This document shows, in pieces, positions 36,124-47,886 of a DNA stretch of 64,000 nt (its first letter is position 1; every line of letters begins with the position of its first letter). Made by a program: the position numbers and the translations under genes. The notes beneath the pieces were generated by a model. That model saw only the letters and a list, made by a program, of their open reading frames with translations, ran no database searches and was not told the DNA's origin. Source of the stretch: Emergomyces orientalis. Lineage: Eukaryota > Ascomycota > Eurotiomycetes > Onygenales > Ajellomycetaceae. The DNA is taken from the NCBI GenBank assembly GCA_002110485.1, contig MOWL01000001.1, positions 620,001 to 684,000 of the forward strand, in the 5' to 3' direction.

Positions 36124-36860
36124 GGCGAGGTAGGAACGGCGAACAGCTTGTAATAAAGAAGCAAAAAAGTACGCAAAAAATTAATACATGAGCGAGCTTG
36201 TCGACCCGGAATACCTACGATGTTAGTATATTCCGCACAACGACGAGCGGTGATGGTTTGCAGAAGGGAGTTGAAAAGCCAGTGATCAATATCAAATCAC
36301 GGAACATTGGTTCTCTCACAGATAGGTCTTTCGTTTTGGTCGCGTTGCTTAGCAACCAGCGCTGATGTACATAGTTAGCTGTTTTGGGAAAGCGGTGTGG
36401 ATACTGCCCGCCGCCTCTAGCTTTGCCCAGGGAAATTCTCTGCCAATGACGTTTCGCCATGGGGAGCGTGGGGTGGACGGAGGTAGGTACTATGTACTGG
36501 ACAACCACCACCGCGTAGTATTTTAAACAGCAAATTCGACCACATTGTAGCTATATATTCTCAAAGAAACGCTACACCCAATTCCTTGTTGTCTCCTTGC
36601 TGCGGTTACTTTTACTTGAACCCGCAAGCACAAAGAGTGCAAACAATACCAACTGCTCGGTATTATGAGTTAGGGTTCATTGGGTTACGGGGAAATCACG
36701 TGGTATTTGCGGGCAGAATCCACGTGGATTTTCCCTCGGTATGCTGACTAATTGGCTTATTGTTTCTCCTCGTCCCTTCGCCATCGACGTCAATCTTAGG
36801 AGTTCGCAGTCTTCTGCGCTGCACTGCACTTGATATTAGTGCTTTCTTGATGCATCAGAT
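36124..36860. promoter_or_regulatory. Divergent promoter of nimA and the ankyrin/BTB gene with two E-boxes
   Basis: The 737 bp between the two start codons contain CACGTG at 36697-36702 and again at 36721-36726, exactly 24 bp apart and about 135-165 bp before the BTB start. The layout repeats that of the SUB2/RPR2 promoter. Confidence 0.6.
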
Positions 36861-39220
36861 ATGCCCGAGACAACTACTCTGCGCAAACACCAGCTAGAAA
36901 CAGCCCTGCAGCATGAAAGGAAACTGATCAAAGACGGGAAGCTCAAGGAGGATAACCCCCTTGACCTGAGCCAGCCTTTCCGTGAATTATGCGAAGCATG
37001 TCGAAGAGGCGACCTGAAAACCTGTCAGGAGAAGATCACTGAAGGCGTTAATATCAATGCGCGAGATCTATTTGATTGCACGCCGCTGATTCTTGTAAGC
37101 ACTGGCTTCTTTCCATGATATGTCTATCGTTCCTTGTGAATCGTGGCGACAAATCCCAGTTGCTTTAAAGCCGGTTATATTTCCTGGGATGATATGCCAC
37201 ATTTCTTACCTTAAAACGTTGTGGTGCTTTGGAAAGTGACTTTATGTAAAAAGGCGAGCCTTTGCGGCCATTATGAAGTGGTACGACTTCTCCTGGACTC
37301 GGGTGCTTTGTGTGAACGTGACACGTTTCAAGGCGAAAGGTGCTTCCTTCCCTAAATGTCCTTCGTCAATTTACCGGTTATTTTCTGTTAACGCTCACTT
37401 CTATTAGATGTTTATATAATGCACTGAATGACAGAATACGAAATCTGCTTCTTCAATATGATTATTCGAAATCCACTGATCCATTGCAACCGTTTGCCGC
37501 CCATCTGGCCTCGCTGTTATCACGAGACCGCCCTCAGACTGCAGATATTGTAGTCACGGCCGAGGATGAATCGTTTCAATTGCACAAATTCATTCTATCT
37601 GCGCGATCACCGTCATTTTCTAAGAAGCTGTCAATTGCCCCAGAGGCAAAAACGTGGAAACTTCCAAACACAATCCCCCCCGAAGCCTTTAGCGTAGGCG
37701 TAAGGTATTTGTACCTGGGTGAAACACCGCGGGAACTGAGGTTTGGGCCGGGAACTGGCTTCACCGAAGCGGAAGTTTTGGCGGGTATTGAAAGGATTGC
37801 CAAACACCTGGAGCTCACCGGTTTGGTTGAGACCATTCTCGACAGTGGAGACAGAAGGCTCGCCAGACAACGACGAACAGACGAAACTTCAAAGGGGCGT
37901 GACCAAATGGAATCATGGTTTCGAGACAATGTCCTCAAACATAAATTCGTTATCGATACCGAAAGGGCCAATGAAGTGAAATGGACAAGGGACAATGCCA
38001 TATTCGCTGATGTCTTACTTCGTGCGGATGAGCCCGTGGCTGAGGAGATGCCGCAGACAGTGGATAATAAACAAGAGCTAGATCTCCCTGGCGTCGAAGC
38101 AGCCAACCGTATTCCAGTAGGCCCAATATCACGGCCATCATCGCCTGCCTCGTCGTCGCCGCCGCAAAACTTTCGCAAGTCAACCCTCTACCCCGTCCAT
38201 CGAGCGATGCTTCTTCGCTCCGAATTTTTCAGCGCGATGTTTTCTTCCCCCTTTAGGGAAGCCCAAATAACGGAGCATTTACAAATAATACCCGTCGACT
38301 GTTCTCCTGAGGCCCTGGAAGTTGTGCTCGCCTATATATACACGGACAAAGTGGAATTCCCATTATCGCTGGGTGTCGAAGTTCTTCATGCTGCAGATCT
38401 TCTTTTGATTGAAAGGCTAAAATCTAAAGCAGCGGTGTTAATCAGCTCCCTTGGCAATGGCAATATGAAACTACAACAGGTCCGGAACGAGGACGAAAAA
38501 GCTACCAAACAGCCGGACACCACTCAAAGAGAAACTAAAGATGATGCAGATGAAGAGGAAATAGATATTTATGAACTCATTCGAGCAGGGTGGATGTTCC
38601 GCGTTCAGCGTCTGGAAGAATTCGCCGCCCGGTATCTTGCTTACCGCCTGGAGTCGCACATCGATTTGCCAGAGTTTGCAGAGCTGGTTGCTGAATCAGC
38701 GACCCGTATCATACAGAGACAGGAAACAGATTCTATCGAACTCGTAGACGATATTCGATTCTATCTGAGCGAGAGATTTAGGTTGCGGTTTGAAGATTCC
38801 GGCCTTGATGAAATCATGGACGAAAACTTCGAAGTGGCAAAAGCTGATAGAGAAGCTACCAAGGTCGCCGAAATGGATGACCCCTCGGATAATAATATGA
38901 AACCACCCGATATTCCAAATTGGGGTACTGGATCTAGGAATGACTCTGCTTGTACTTTTGCCTCCCCTTCAGCTTCCTACCGGCCCTCTCCTGCTCACGA
39001 ACAGCAGATTCCCTCAAGAACCCCAGAAGATGAAGCCATTGATGTCAGTGATCGTAAGTCTCCACCGGTGGCTGGTTTGGATTCTGGGGATCTGGGCGCA
39101 GCTTTCAGAACTTTGGATGGCCATGTTGCCGGAGACGAGTTTGCGAGAGACGCCGCGGACTATCAAATTTTACTGAATAAACTGGATCGCCTGTTAGAGA
39201 AGCTTGGTTTAGAGGCATAA
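36861..39220 (+). CDS. Ankyrin-repeat and double BTB/POZ domain protein (Btb3/ABTB type)
   Basis: Three exons: 36861-37094, 37254-37339 and 37408-39220, joining to 710 codons plus stop. Exon 2 is only 86 nt and is needed to complete the ankyrin repeats: LCEACRRGDLKTCQEKITEG, then INARDLFDCTPLIL/ASLCGHYEVVRLLLDSGA. BTB domain 1 begins near 155 (ADIVVTAEDESFQLHKFILSA). BTB domain 2 begins near 315 with FADVLLRADEPV, an inserted Pro/Ser-rich loop, YPVHRAMLLRSEFFSAMF and LEVVLAYIYTDKVEFP. The C-terminal half holds a BACK-like helical part (MFRVQRLEEFAARYLAYRL) and a disordered tail. Family knowledge: the fission yeast relative Btb3 and yeast YIL001W have this layout, and Btb3 is an adaptor for Cullin-3 ubiquitin ligases. 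Targets are unknown. Confidence 0.85.
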
Positions 39221-41038
39221 AATGGCTACGGCACTAGCGATATTATAAACGTATATATCTGCACGCGGATTAGACAAAACCAAAATTTTCAATTTTCAAT
39301 TTCAAATTTCTCAAATTTCTTTAAATTCTTGCGTTTTTAGAAGAGCAAAGCATCCCTTGGCTTTTCGTTTTTCTGTAAATATATATATCATTACTTTTCG
39401 CGATGCTGTTGCTACGAGGCATGAGACTGGGTATCGAATCTAACATGTTCTTCCTTCTTTGCGATTGTAATTTTATTTATCCTCCACTAATTACTTATTT
39501 ACTGCCTGGGTACATTCCCTCAGTTCTTGTCCTGTTTACACTGATTGGCTCAGATGAATTTACGTGGACATACATTGCATATTGCATGCATATGTGTAGG
39601 CGTGCAGTCCGAGCATATGTGCAAAGATATTAGATCGCTTGTTCCCCTCAATTTAAATTTTTGCTGGAGTTGTGGAAGACAATTCTGATAAAGGGGTGCG
39701 AGGCTATATTAACATGGCTTTTTGCCTCCCACAGCAATATTTTACGCCCGCATTAACTTTGCGGACAGCTCACCATCCCGTCCGGTATCTTAAAGTAGTA
39801 TTTCTTCGCAGCACAATCATTCCCCCCAACGCTACCTATATATATACCTACCCCTAGGTAAGTCCTATGTAGGTAGGTGTCAGCATCAGCTGACAGAAAA
39901 CCCGAGCGTGGGCCATAAAGAGGTTCCATATATTACTTTCATCAGAATATTTTCCAAGTTTCCTCGGAATGGGAGTAAGGTCGCTGTTTATTAACTAGTT
40001 TTGAAACGATGCTCTCTTCGTCAATCTTCCCTAGAGCCCTCTATTACAAAGACAATGAAAAAAAGATAAAAAATTACTGAAATAAGCAAAAATATGTCAT
40101 ATCTCTAATAGATATTTATATACATCCACACTGGTCAAATCCGTAAATACAAGATAGAAGAGTGAAAACTATGTGGGCAAAGACATGTTGAAGAAAAAGG
40201 GGGAAAAAGGAACACACTAGAGAAGGGTGAAAAAAAATAGTAAAATAATAATACATTGAATGCGTGAAATTGGTTTATCGTGGATTTGTCTTGTTTAACC
40301 AAACCCAGAAGCAACCGAATGAGATATATTTGCCTCTTCCGTTTTCTATTTCCCCTCCACCGAGGGGTCCACCCATCTACATAACCCGAGATCTATTCTT
40401 TTCTCTTCTTTCATTTCGACATAGTCATGCGTGCAATACCTCTCTCTTTAACACCTATTAAAGTGTTAATTGTCCCAGAGTTCCCCTTTCTATGTCCTTG
40501 GAGACATTGAAGGAGTATGTTCGTAGTGAGTTGGAGTTCACAAGTCCATCAGGAGATATTTGGACCCATGTGCAATAAAAAATGTAACCTTGTCGTCGAC
40601 GTCGAGTATACCGTTGTTTCTCGCAGGCTTCGATAGCCCACAAGGGTATCCAGCGTTTTCCGCATTATTTCGTTGCAGTTTTGGGCCTTCCGTCATTTTC
40701 GCTTTTTAGTCGCTGGTTATGAAAGGATATGAAGGTTGGAGAGGCTCCGTGGACTATTCGAACCGGCTGGGATTCTGATCACAAGGGAGGCATTTCATTT
40801 CCAGAGTCCTGGGAACCGAATTTTTCCGGATGCGGTTTCAAAGCACACGCAAAAAGAAAAAGACAAAAAAAAAAAAACAGGGAAACAAGGAGCCCGGATG
40901 GTTTGACGGCCATGTGTATTCCTCCCTCCTCAAGAACAATAATGGGAATACTAGTCCCCCGGGTATCATACCCAACATTTGAATTCGTTTTGGCAGCCTG
41001 TACGCCAGAGAGTGAGTTTATTCCGTTCGATGGCCTCT
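39221..41038. other. Intergenic spacer between convergent genes
   Basis: This 1.8-kb stretch lies between the ankyrin/BTB stop and the C2H2 factor stop. It is AT-rich, with a repeated AATTTCAAAT-like tract at 39287-39325 and a quasi-palindrome around 39846-39877 (CCTACCCCTAGGTA ... GTAGGTAGG). No gene recognised. Confidence 0.5.
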
Positions 41039-42144
41039 TTAATTCACTAGGGCTGTTTGGGTAGGTCTGCCAGTGTGGCAACCTCGTTCGTGTCTTTTCA
41101 TATTACTCCTAACACTAAAAGACTTGCCACAATTGACATGCGGGCATTTGAATGGTTTCTCGCCCGTATGACTGTGTGAGTGAATCCGCAGACTCGAAGG
41201 CCGAGAAAATGCCTTGTGACACGTCCGACAGATATACCTGTCATGATTTTGTGGGTAGGGAGCCGTATTTGATGGTGGGAAGTAGTGGTGATGCTGCCAT
41301 GTTGAGATCATAGAATGGTGATGGTGCTGCTGGGCTGACGGGGATACTGTCAGAGGAATAGACGGCGAGAAAGGAGGGACATGAGACGGGCGGCGGTAAT
41401 ACTCTGTGGAATTCGCTGGGGGTTCAACAGGAGAAGCAAATGGAGCTGAGCTGGTGGGTATATTTGAAGATGCTGTATAATGCTTCTCCGTGAGGGAGAC
41501 AGGAGAACATTGAGATACGGAAGTCCGAGCAGATTGTGGGGCAAAGGGGGTTTGCGATATCCGACGCTGGTAGGAAGAGTCCGTGGGTGAGATTGTCGAA
41601 TTTGTGAGATTTGCTACTGAAATGGGCGAGTGTGTAGATGATGGTGACGATCTGGATGGGGAGTGTTTGCTTCCATCTAGTCCGGAGCCTGGTCGCAGGG
41701 GAGGGGTTGGTGGTAAAATCATCCTCGGCCTGTTCATGGGCCTTTGCGTGGTTCCATGAACCTGTGATTTCAGATCTACATCTCCGGGTGATAGTGAATT
41801 GGGACGAAGTTTTTCTGCTCATGAGGGTCAGTATGTTTATTAATATCAACACTGGCAATGGGATCCTTACTAGCTACGTGGACGGGAGGGAGATGGTCTG
41901 CTCCTTGCAATAAACTCGATATCGAAGGAAGAGAGAATCTGGTTTGTTCTTTGAGAGGTGGGGATAATGGTGGCTGAGGGGTGCGGGCATATGCAAGATT
42001 TGAAGCATTGCGATCATAGTATCCATTCGACACGGATAATGAGGACGCTTCACTGTGTACGGTTTGACGCTTCTGGGAAGTGCCTGAATATGAATATGTT
42101 GAAGGGGGGGTATGGTAGCTGGTCACCAAGTGTGATAGATTCAT
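41039..42144 (-). CDS. flbC: C2H2 zinc-finger transcription factor, FlbC-like
   Basis: Two exons: 42144-41871 (91 codons + 1 nt) and 41775-41039, joined across a 95-nt intron with GTAAGG donor and ATGTAG acceptor. The product is 336 residues. I placed the start at MNLSHLVTSYHTPP. The sequence then has PQPPLSPPLKEQTRFSLPS and ISSLLQGADHL, a long Ser/Thr/Pro-rich middle, a His-rich patch (QQHHHHSMISTWQHHHYFPP), and two fingers close to the C terminus: CRTCHKAFSRPSSLRIHSHSH and CPHVNCGKSFSVRSNMKRHE. FlbC proteins of Aspergillus are about 350 residues with two C-terminal C2H2 fingers and activate the conidiation pathway through brlA. The finger sequence and WQHHHYFPPSN context fit my memory of FlbC; if wrong, it is still a two-finger C2H2 regulator. 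Confidence 0.68.
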
Positions 42145-44269
42145 CTTGTCCCACAGTAGTCGGCAATCAATGGTGATTGAGAATTGATGGTAGATTTTAT
42201 GAATCAGTTGTATATTGGTCAAAAAGTATGTTCGAAGTGTAATACGACAAGTGAGGTCAGTATTTTATGTGGTGGAGGAAGGATGGTAAAGAAGAAGTAG
42301 AAGAAGTTGAGTTGAACAGGGTAAGAAATCCAGGACAAGGGCTCAGGACAGGTTGATAAGGGATACCCAGGTGGGCTGGCGCAGGCCACGACGGGCGGAT
42401 TATTAGAGAAATGTTTAGCTTGACATGGGTAAACGAACACTAGGCCCAAAGATCTTCCAGAACCCAGCCGGGGGTGAAGGGCTAGGGGGGGATGATGCTT
42501 TTTCTTCTCCTTTCTGGCGCAGTAGTAGTGGAAGGAGCCCTGAAATGATAGTCAACTCGGTAAGCAGTAACGCCGCTGAGCATCGACCCCGACTTTGTGG
42601 GAATGATATACTTTTTTGAAGTTGTACCCACTCGTCCCCAGCGTGTACCATCGACTTGAACAGAGCATTATTATTCATTATTCTTATTCAATCGATCACG
42701 GGACAAATAATAATAATGATCCAGAGGAGTCTTTGTATCCACTGGAGTCCTTTTTTATCGACCATGCTTCGGGATTCGAGTCAACAATAACACATGGCTT
42801 GTGTACTGCGTAAAGTATAGTAGAATACTCTAATAATAACGTGCTTCCCTCCTGATCATCCCACCAGGAACAGAGCTGTAATATTTGGGTGAAGCGGTTA
42901 CTGGGCACATGGGGATACTGCCGCTTGTGCAGTTATCGAGGGACGATCAGAAAAAAGCATTATTATTGTTGAGACAGCTCCCATTGAACTGGCGGGATAT
43001 TTTGAAAGTTGTGGCCATTTTTCCTGTGGTTCCGTCACCCTGCACACGCCCCCTGGGTTTTGCTCTTGTTCGTGTACAGGATGGGATGGTCTGGTTCGGT
43101 ACCTCCCTAAAGAAACTTTAGTTGCCTCGTGGTGGCCTTTAGGACTGTTTCTGTCACTGGTGCAGGTGGATTTGCACATGACTCGTGGAGCTGTGGGCGC
43201 TTTTTTGTTACTGGTTGTTGATCAGACCATGATCGATCTCCGCCATGAGCCAACAACGGGGATAAAAGCGAAGCAAGCGAGGGTTGCTTCCCAGCAATCC
43301 AGAGAAGAAGCAGGCTAACGTGGCGTTGGCCGAACTCTGTTCTTGCCCCCATTTTGATCAAATGCAGCTGAGTGGCTCAGTTAGCGAGAACCTCTGACGG
43401 GATGGAATCGGGTGAAAACCGTAAAAAAGAAAAAGAAATAATAATAAAAATAAAATAAAAATGAAAAGTGAAAACATAATTATTACCAAGTCGTGGCGAT
43501 CCGCCTCTCCCCTCGAGCTACTCCTTAGCGCAGATCCATTCGAGACCAACAATGGACGGGACGCCGACGGCGATGCTCAATTTCCCTGGGAACTGCTAGC
43601 TGAGTGGATTGGTGAGTGGTAGTTCACGAATCATGAGCATGCGATTGGACGGATCTTGCCATGGAAGTATAAAATAAGACTGGTATCCACAACTAGAACG
43701 AGGGTAAGAAAATGTTGCTGTTGTGTTGCGAGATGCAGCAGCTTGGCCCGCCAGCAAATCAGCCTATCAGCCTGTCAGTCCCGAAACAACTTTGAGAGTT
43801 GGCGTCTGATGGGGCGATCTCGGAGGCTCTTACTGGTAGATCAGATATGTTCAATTCCCCCCCAGTTGGTTCTGTTTTTCACAGGCTGGATTGGCCTGGC
43901 CCCAAGACACGAGCACACAGGATCATCACCTGAGCTTTTGTACTGGGCAACAGACTACCTGTCAGGCTGGCATGATTGCGGGGACCACGAGCACCGCCCG
44001 TTGAGCGTATGAGAATGGCGAGAGTGGCGGTTGTTGCGATTCGAGAAAATAATAGTCTGATTTTGCGGCTTCTGGAGATCATCCTCTGTCGGGCTCCGTG
44101 ATCATCCTCGTTTATTTACCCCCTACCTAAAACACCGTCCGTCAAGGGATTCAAGGCTGCAATACATGGCCGATCACTGCAAATAAATCGAATCCGGCCA
44201 TCCCAAGCGAGAAACAAAGCGTGGGATGGGTTTTGCAAAACGAGCACCGCCTCTTTTTAAAATACCAAA

Positions 44270-44278
44270 TACGGAGTA
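44270..44278 (-). repeat. TACTCCGTA 9-mer copy 1
   Basis: Exact 9-mer, here as TACGGAGTA on the plus strand. Confidence 0.85.
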
Positions 44279-45131
44279 CACGAGCAGTTACGCATACACG
44301 ATGTCGCAGCGTCAATGTGGTGAGAACATCCAAGTTGACATTAATATTACACGTCCTTCCACCACGTCCATATCGATTCAACTATTTTCAGGTACGGCGA
44401 TGAATGAAACGACGACTGTTCACCATGGCATGAATAATAGGTTCCCCAACTTAAGTTTTACAAATTTCCTTGCGAGGTAACTGACAACAGCCGTATGAAG
44501 GACTTTTTTCGGCTCTAGAAAATAGGATTCCGCCCGTATCCAAATCAAAATCAATTCTGCTTGTGGCTTGTGTCTTGACCCAGTAGATTTATCAATCACA
44601 TAGCTCTTTTTTTAGTTTATTTCCATGAGCAGTTTAAAAAACAGGGCCCTTGAGAATCGCTTTGGACCTTGCAATGCATCCCATCCCATCCCTCTCGCCT
44701 TCTTATATCCCCAAACTAAGGGCCAAGGGAATAATTATCATTAAACGTTCAAAGACCTCTCACCTCGCCCATTTCGTGACCCCTGTGTACGATCCTCCTT
44801 GTTCGCTTCCTCCCTTGGGGCCGAGTGGCCGATTGTAATAATGAACAAGCAAGGGCTGATATTCTTATTTTTGCCTGAACTTGCTATCAGATCCTGACAT
44901 CCCAACAGTTATCCCGAAAAATCTTTTCCGTGATTTGATTGATAAAAGCCCGCATTCAATCGGATATTATTCAAAGAAATGTGTGTACTTGGGAACCAAA
45001 AGCAGCATTGAAGATGGTTGAAAAGTGTCGCTTCTGCTTCCCATTCACGAGGGTGCAACAATAATGCGAACTGCAATAATAAACTGCAATAATAGAAACC
45101 GCAGCTCTATGCCTCTGGTTCACAGTTTTTC

Positions 45132-45164
<33 letters not shown>

Positions 45165-47877
45165 GGATAGCCTTTTGTTTTAATCAGAACACACAACCAC
45201 CAATCGTGCGCTCACTGGGCGCCCCATGCAGGTTATGTCCTGTAGTTCCACTATGGAAGGGATCTGCCACTGAAAATGCGTGGACCGCAAACATGCATCC
45301 GACATCCTCGAGGCCTTTGATGCACGGATATCACATCACCATGCCTTTCCTACCATGAGAAACTGACACAAAAGTAGCTGGCACGTTTCCCTGTTGTCTC
45401 CCCGGTCGAATCATCCGTCGACAACTTGTCAGGGGTTAAATTGCACCTTGGCATGGTTGCCAAATAATGCTGGCAACACTTCAACCTCTTCTCACCTGCC
45501 TCTCCACAAGGCAGCACGCGGCTTGAAAATCCGGCATCTCGTCAGCTTGAAACCAAGGAAAAATGGATCAGCGTTAAACCAAAGCCGACTTAGCTTTTGA
45601 CCTGTTCTATATAAAATTAAAATAAAAATAAAAATAAAAATGGGACAGAAATTGGCGCACGATTACACGGACCGCTGGGCAGGCTACTCCTATCTTACCG
45701 CCACAGAGAAAAACAATGTCCTCAGAAAATAAAAAAGACAGCTAACTGCTGCCCGCGTTTCAGATAAGGGCATACTTCTCTCTTCGCGCACGGTCGTTCA
45801 ACATCTCGGATCTATGCCAATTTTTTATGCGGTGGCTTTTCCATCAAATTATTTACTACCAAGAGTTGAACTAACGAACCTTGTCAAAACTTCAGGTCGA
45901 TCATTGATTGTCCATTCTTTTGTGCAGGAAGCGAAATCTCGTGGCGTGGAACACTAGCTTTGCTGATTTTTACCAACGATACGCAATTATGATGCTCTTA
46001 GGATTCCTTTCATCCCGCCCTTTTCTCCACCCTAGGTCTCATCGTTAAGCTAACCTTACAAATGGGTTTGTTCGGGTCTTGAACGTTTGCAGACCTTGTT
46101 CCAGTTCCAGAACAAATAATTCCGTTGTTCTTCCCCGCCCAGTTCTCCATTTTTGTTGTCGGCGCGAGGAACCAGGGGGCCAGACGCGGCCGATGTTAAG
46201 AAGCTCAGCTCCACAATTTATCCACAAATGCTTAGTTCAGTTTCAGAGAGTCTCTGGACTCTGGAGGGTCTTTCTATGCTTCCTATCTTTGGGCATGGGC
46301 TGAAGCTTGCTTTGCTGACGCCGTGCCTTTCCAATACATTAATGGAGATTTCGACTCGATCCATCCCTTTTGACGCTTGAAAAGGTTCAAACGCGTTATG
46401 TGCGATCAAAAAATATTTTCGATCTGGAGATCAACTTACAAGCACAAGTAGGTAAATAAGGAAATCTGCTGAGTCTGCCTTATGAGGTTGGCAAAAGACG
46501 CCCAGGTAGCTCCAAGACAAAGGAAATACAGCCCCGTACCAGCCACACCATCCAACCGTCCATTATTTCTCGACCGCATAAAGCAAGAAGAAGGAATATA
46601 AAAAAGAAGCAATTAATTTTCGAGATTCCCGCCGGAAACAACAACACCTATTTTCCTAAACGCCCATGTGGAAACCTTAATGGCCCTAAACATAAGCCAC
46701 CAATTTTCTGTAACAAAAACTCCCAAAGGTTACCGATCCTCCTTTCGTACCACACGAAGCATTCCCCACCCCCCCGATATCTCCAATAGCTCGTAGATTG
46801 GCAGATTGACAGATTGGCAGCACTTTACTCCTAAGGGGGGGATAGGCAGGAGATGAGCGATCTATATCTCCCTAGCTTTCTTTGCGGACCCCGACTGCCC
46901 TTCGTTGACTGAAAAATGCGGAAGACCATACTTTCATATAAGCGTCCTTACTGGATCGTGCTGCAATCCTGTATGATCACTGCCAAGGGAGTTAAAAAGA
47001 GGAAAGACTTTATTTTGCAAAAGGCTCATCCTGCAGTAATCTTTATTCTTGTTGTGTTAACTGCAGAGCGAGCAGTTACTCATCTTGGGGAAAGTTGAGT
47101 ACATATTTCGTCTCCATTTTTTTTTCTTTTTCCATATATTATCGGCATGGAAATAATCTTATTTTCAAGGACTTTCTTTTCGTTATATGATGTTGGTGAG
47201 AAAAAGCTGACTCGCTCTGATCGTTTGAATTTCTTTTCATAGCGGGTTCGTCTCGGTTGAATATGCGCTAGTTCAAGAGCCATCATGATCGCTGCGGCGT
47301 TCAGAGGGTCCTCTGCAAAGTGAAATGCTGGCATGGGGCATGAAGCTTAACTCCGTCGGCCAATGCTGATTTGCAGCGATTGTACCACATAGTTTCCAGA
47401 ATTACGCGATATTTATGCCCATAAATATCGGAATTCCCTCGCATAGTCTACATACTCGAGCCAATTAAACCAACAGCGCAGCACTCTCCCCAAGCTCTTC
47501 TGCTTAAAGCCGCGAAAAGGAGGTTGGGTGTGCTATCAACAAGCTGGTGGTTAACCCATTGCATTATTAACATCGGGGCCGACCCAAGTTGGAGGTTTTA
47601 TGTTTCATGCAGCGTCCGATTGGCTTTTTGATCTTGAAATTTAGTAGCGAAATCTCGGACAACATGAACGTCCAGTGGATGATGCATTCAATAGCCACAT
47701 GGGCGGTTCGGACTTGATTTGTCATTAGATACGGAATTGCCTTGGTATTGTTCATTCTGCCCGTCCATCGGTTGCTTTTCCGTGGTGTTTTAAGGGGATC
47801 CAACCATTAGAAGGAAGACCCATCACCTTATGGGCTTAATACTCCTTCCCTTGAAGTCAAGTGGTTTTCAGTTTGAG

Positions 47878-47886
47878 TACTCCGTA
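47878..47886 (+). repeat. TACTCCGTA 9-mer copy 2
   Basis: Exact 9-mer on the plus strand in gene-poor DNA. Confidence 0.85.

Noticed and set aside
40740..40775. GGTTCGAAT-like B-box on the minus strand
   Set aside because: The stem does not pair and no tRNA cloverleaf surrounds it.
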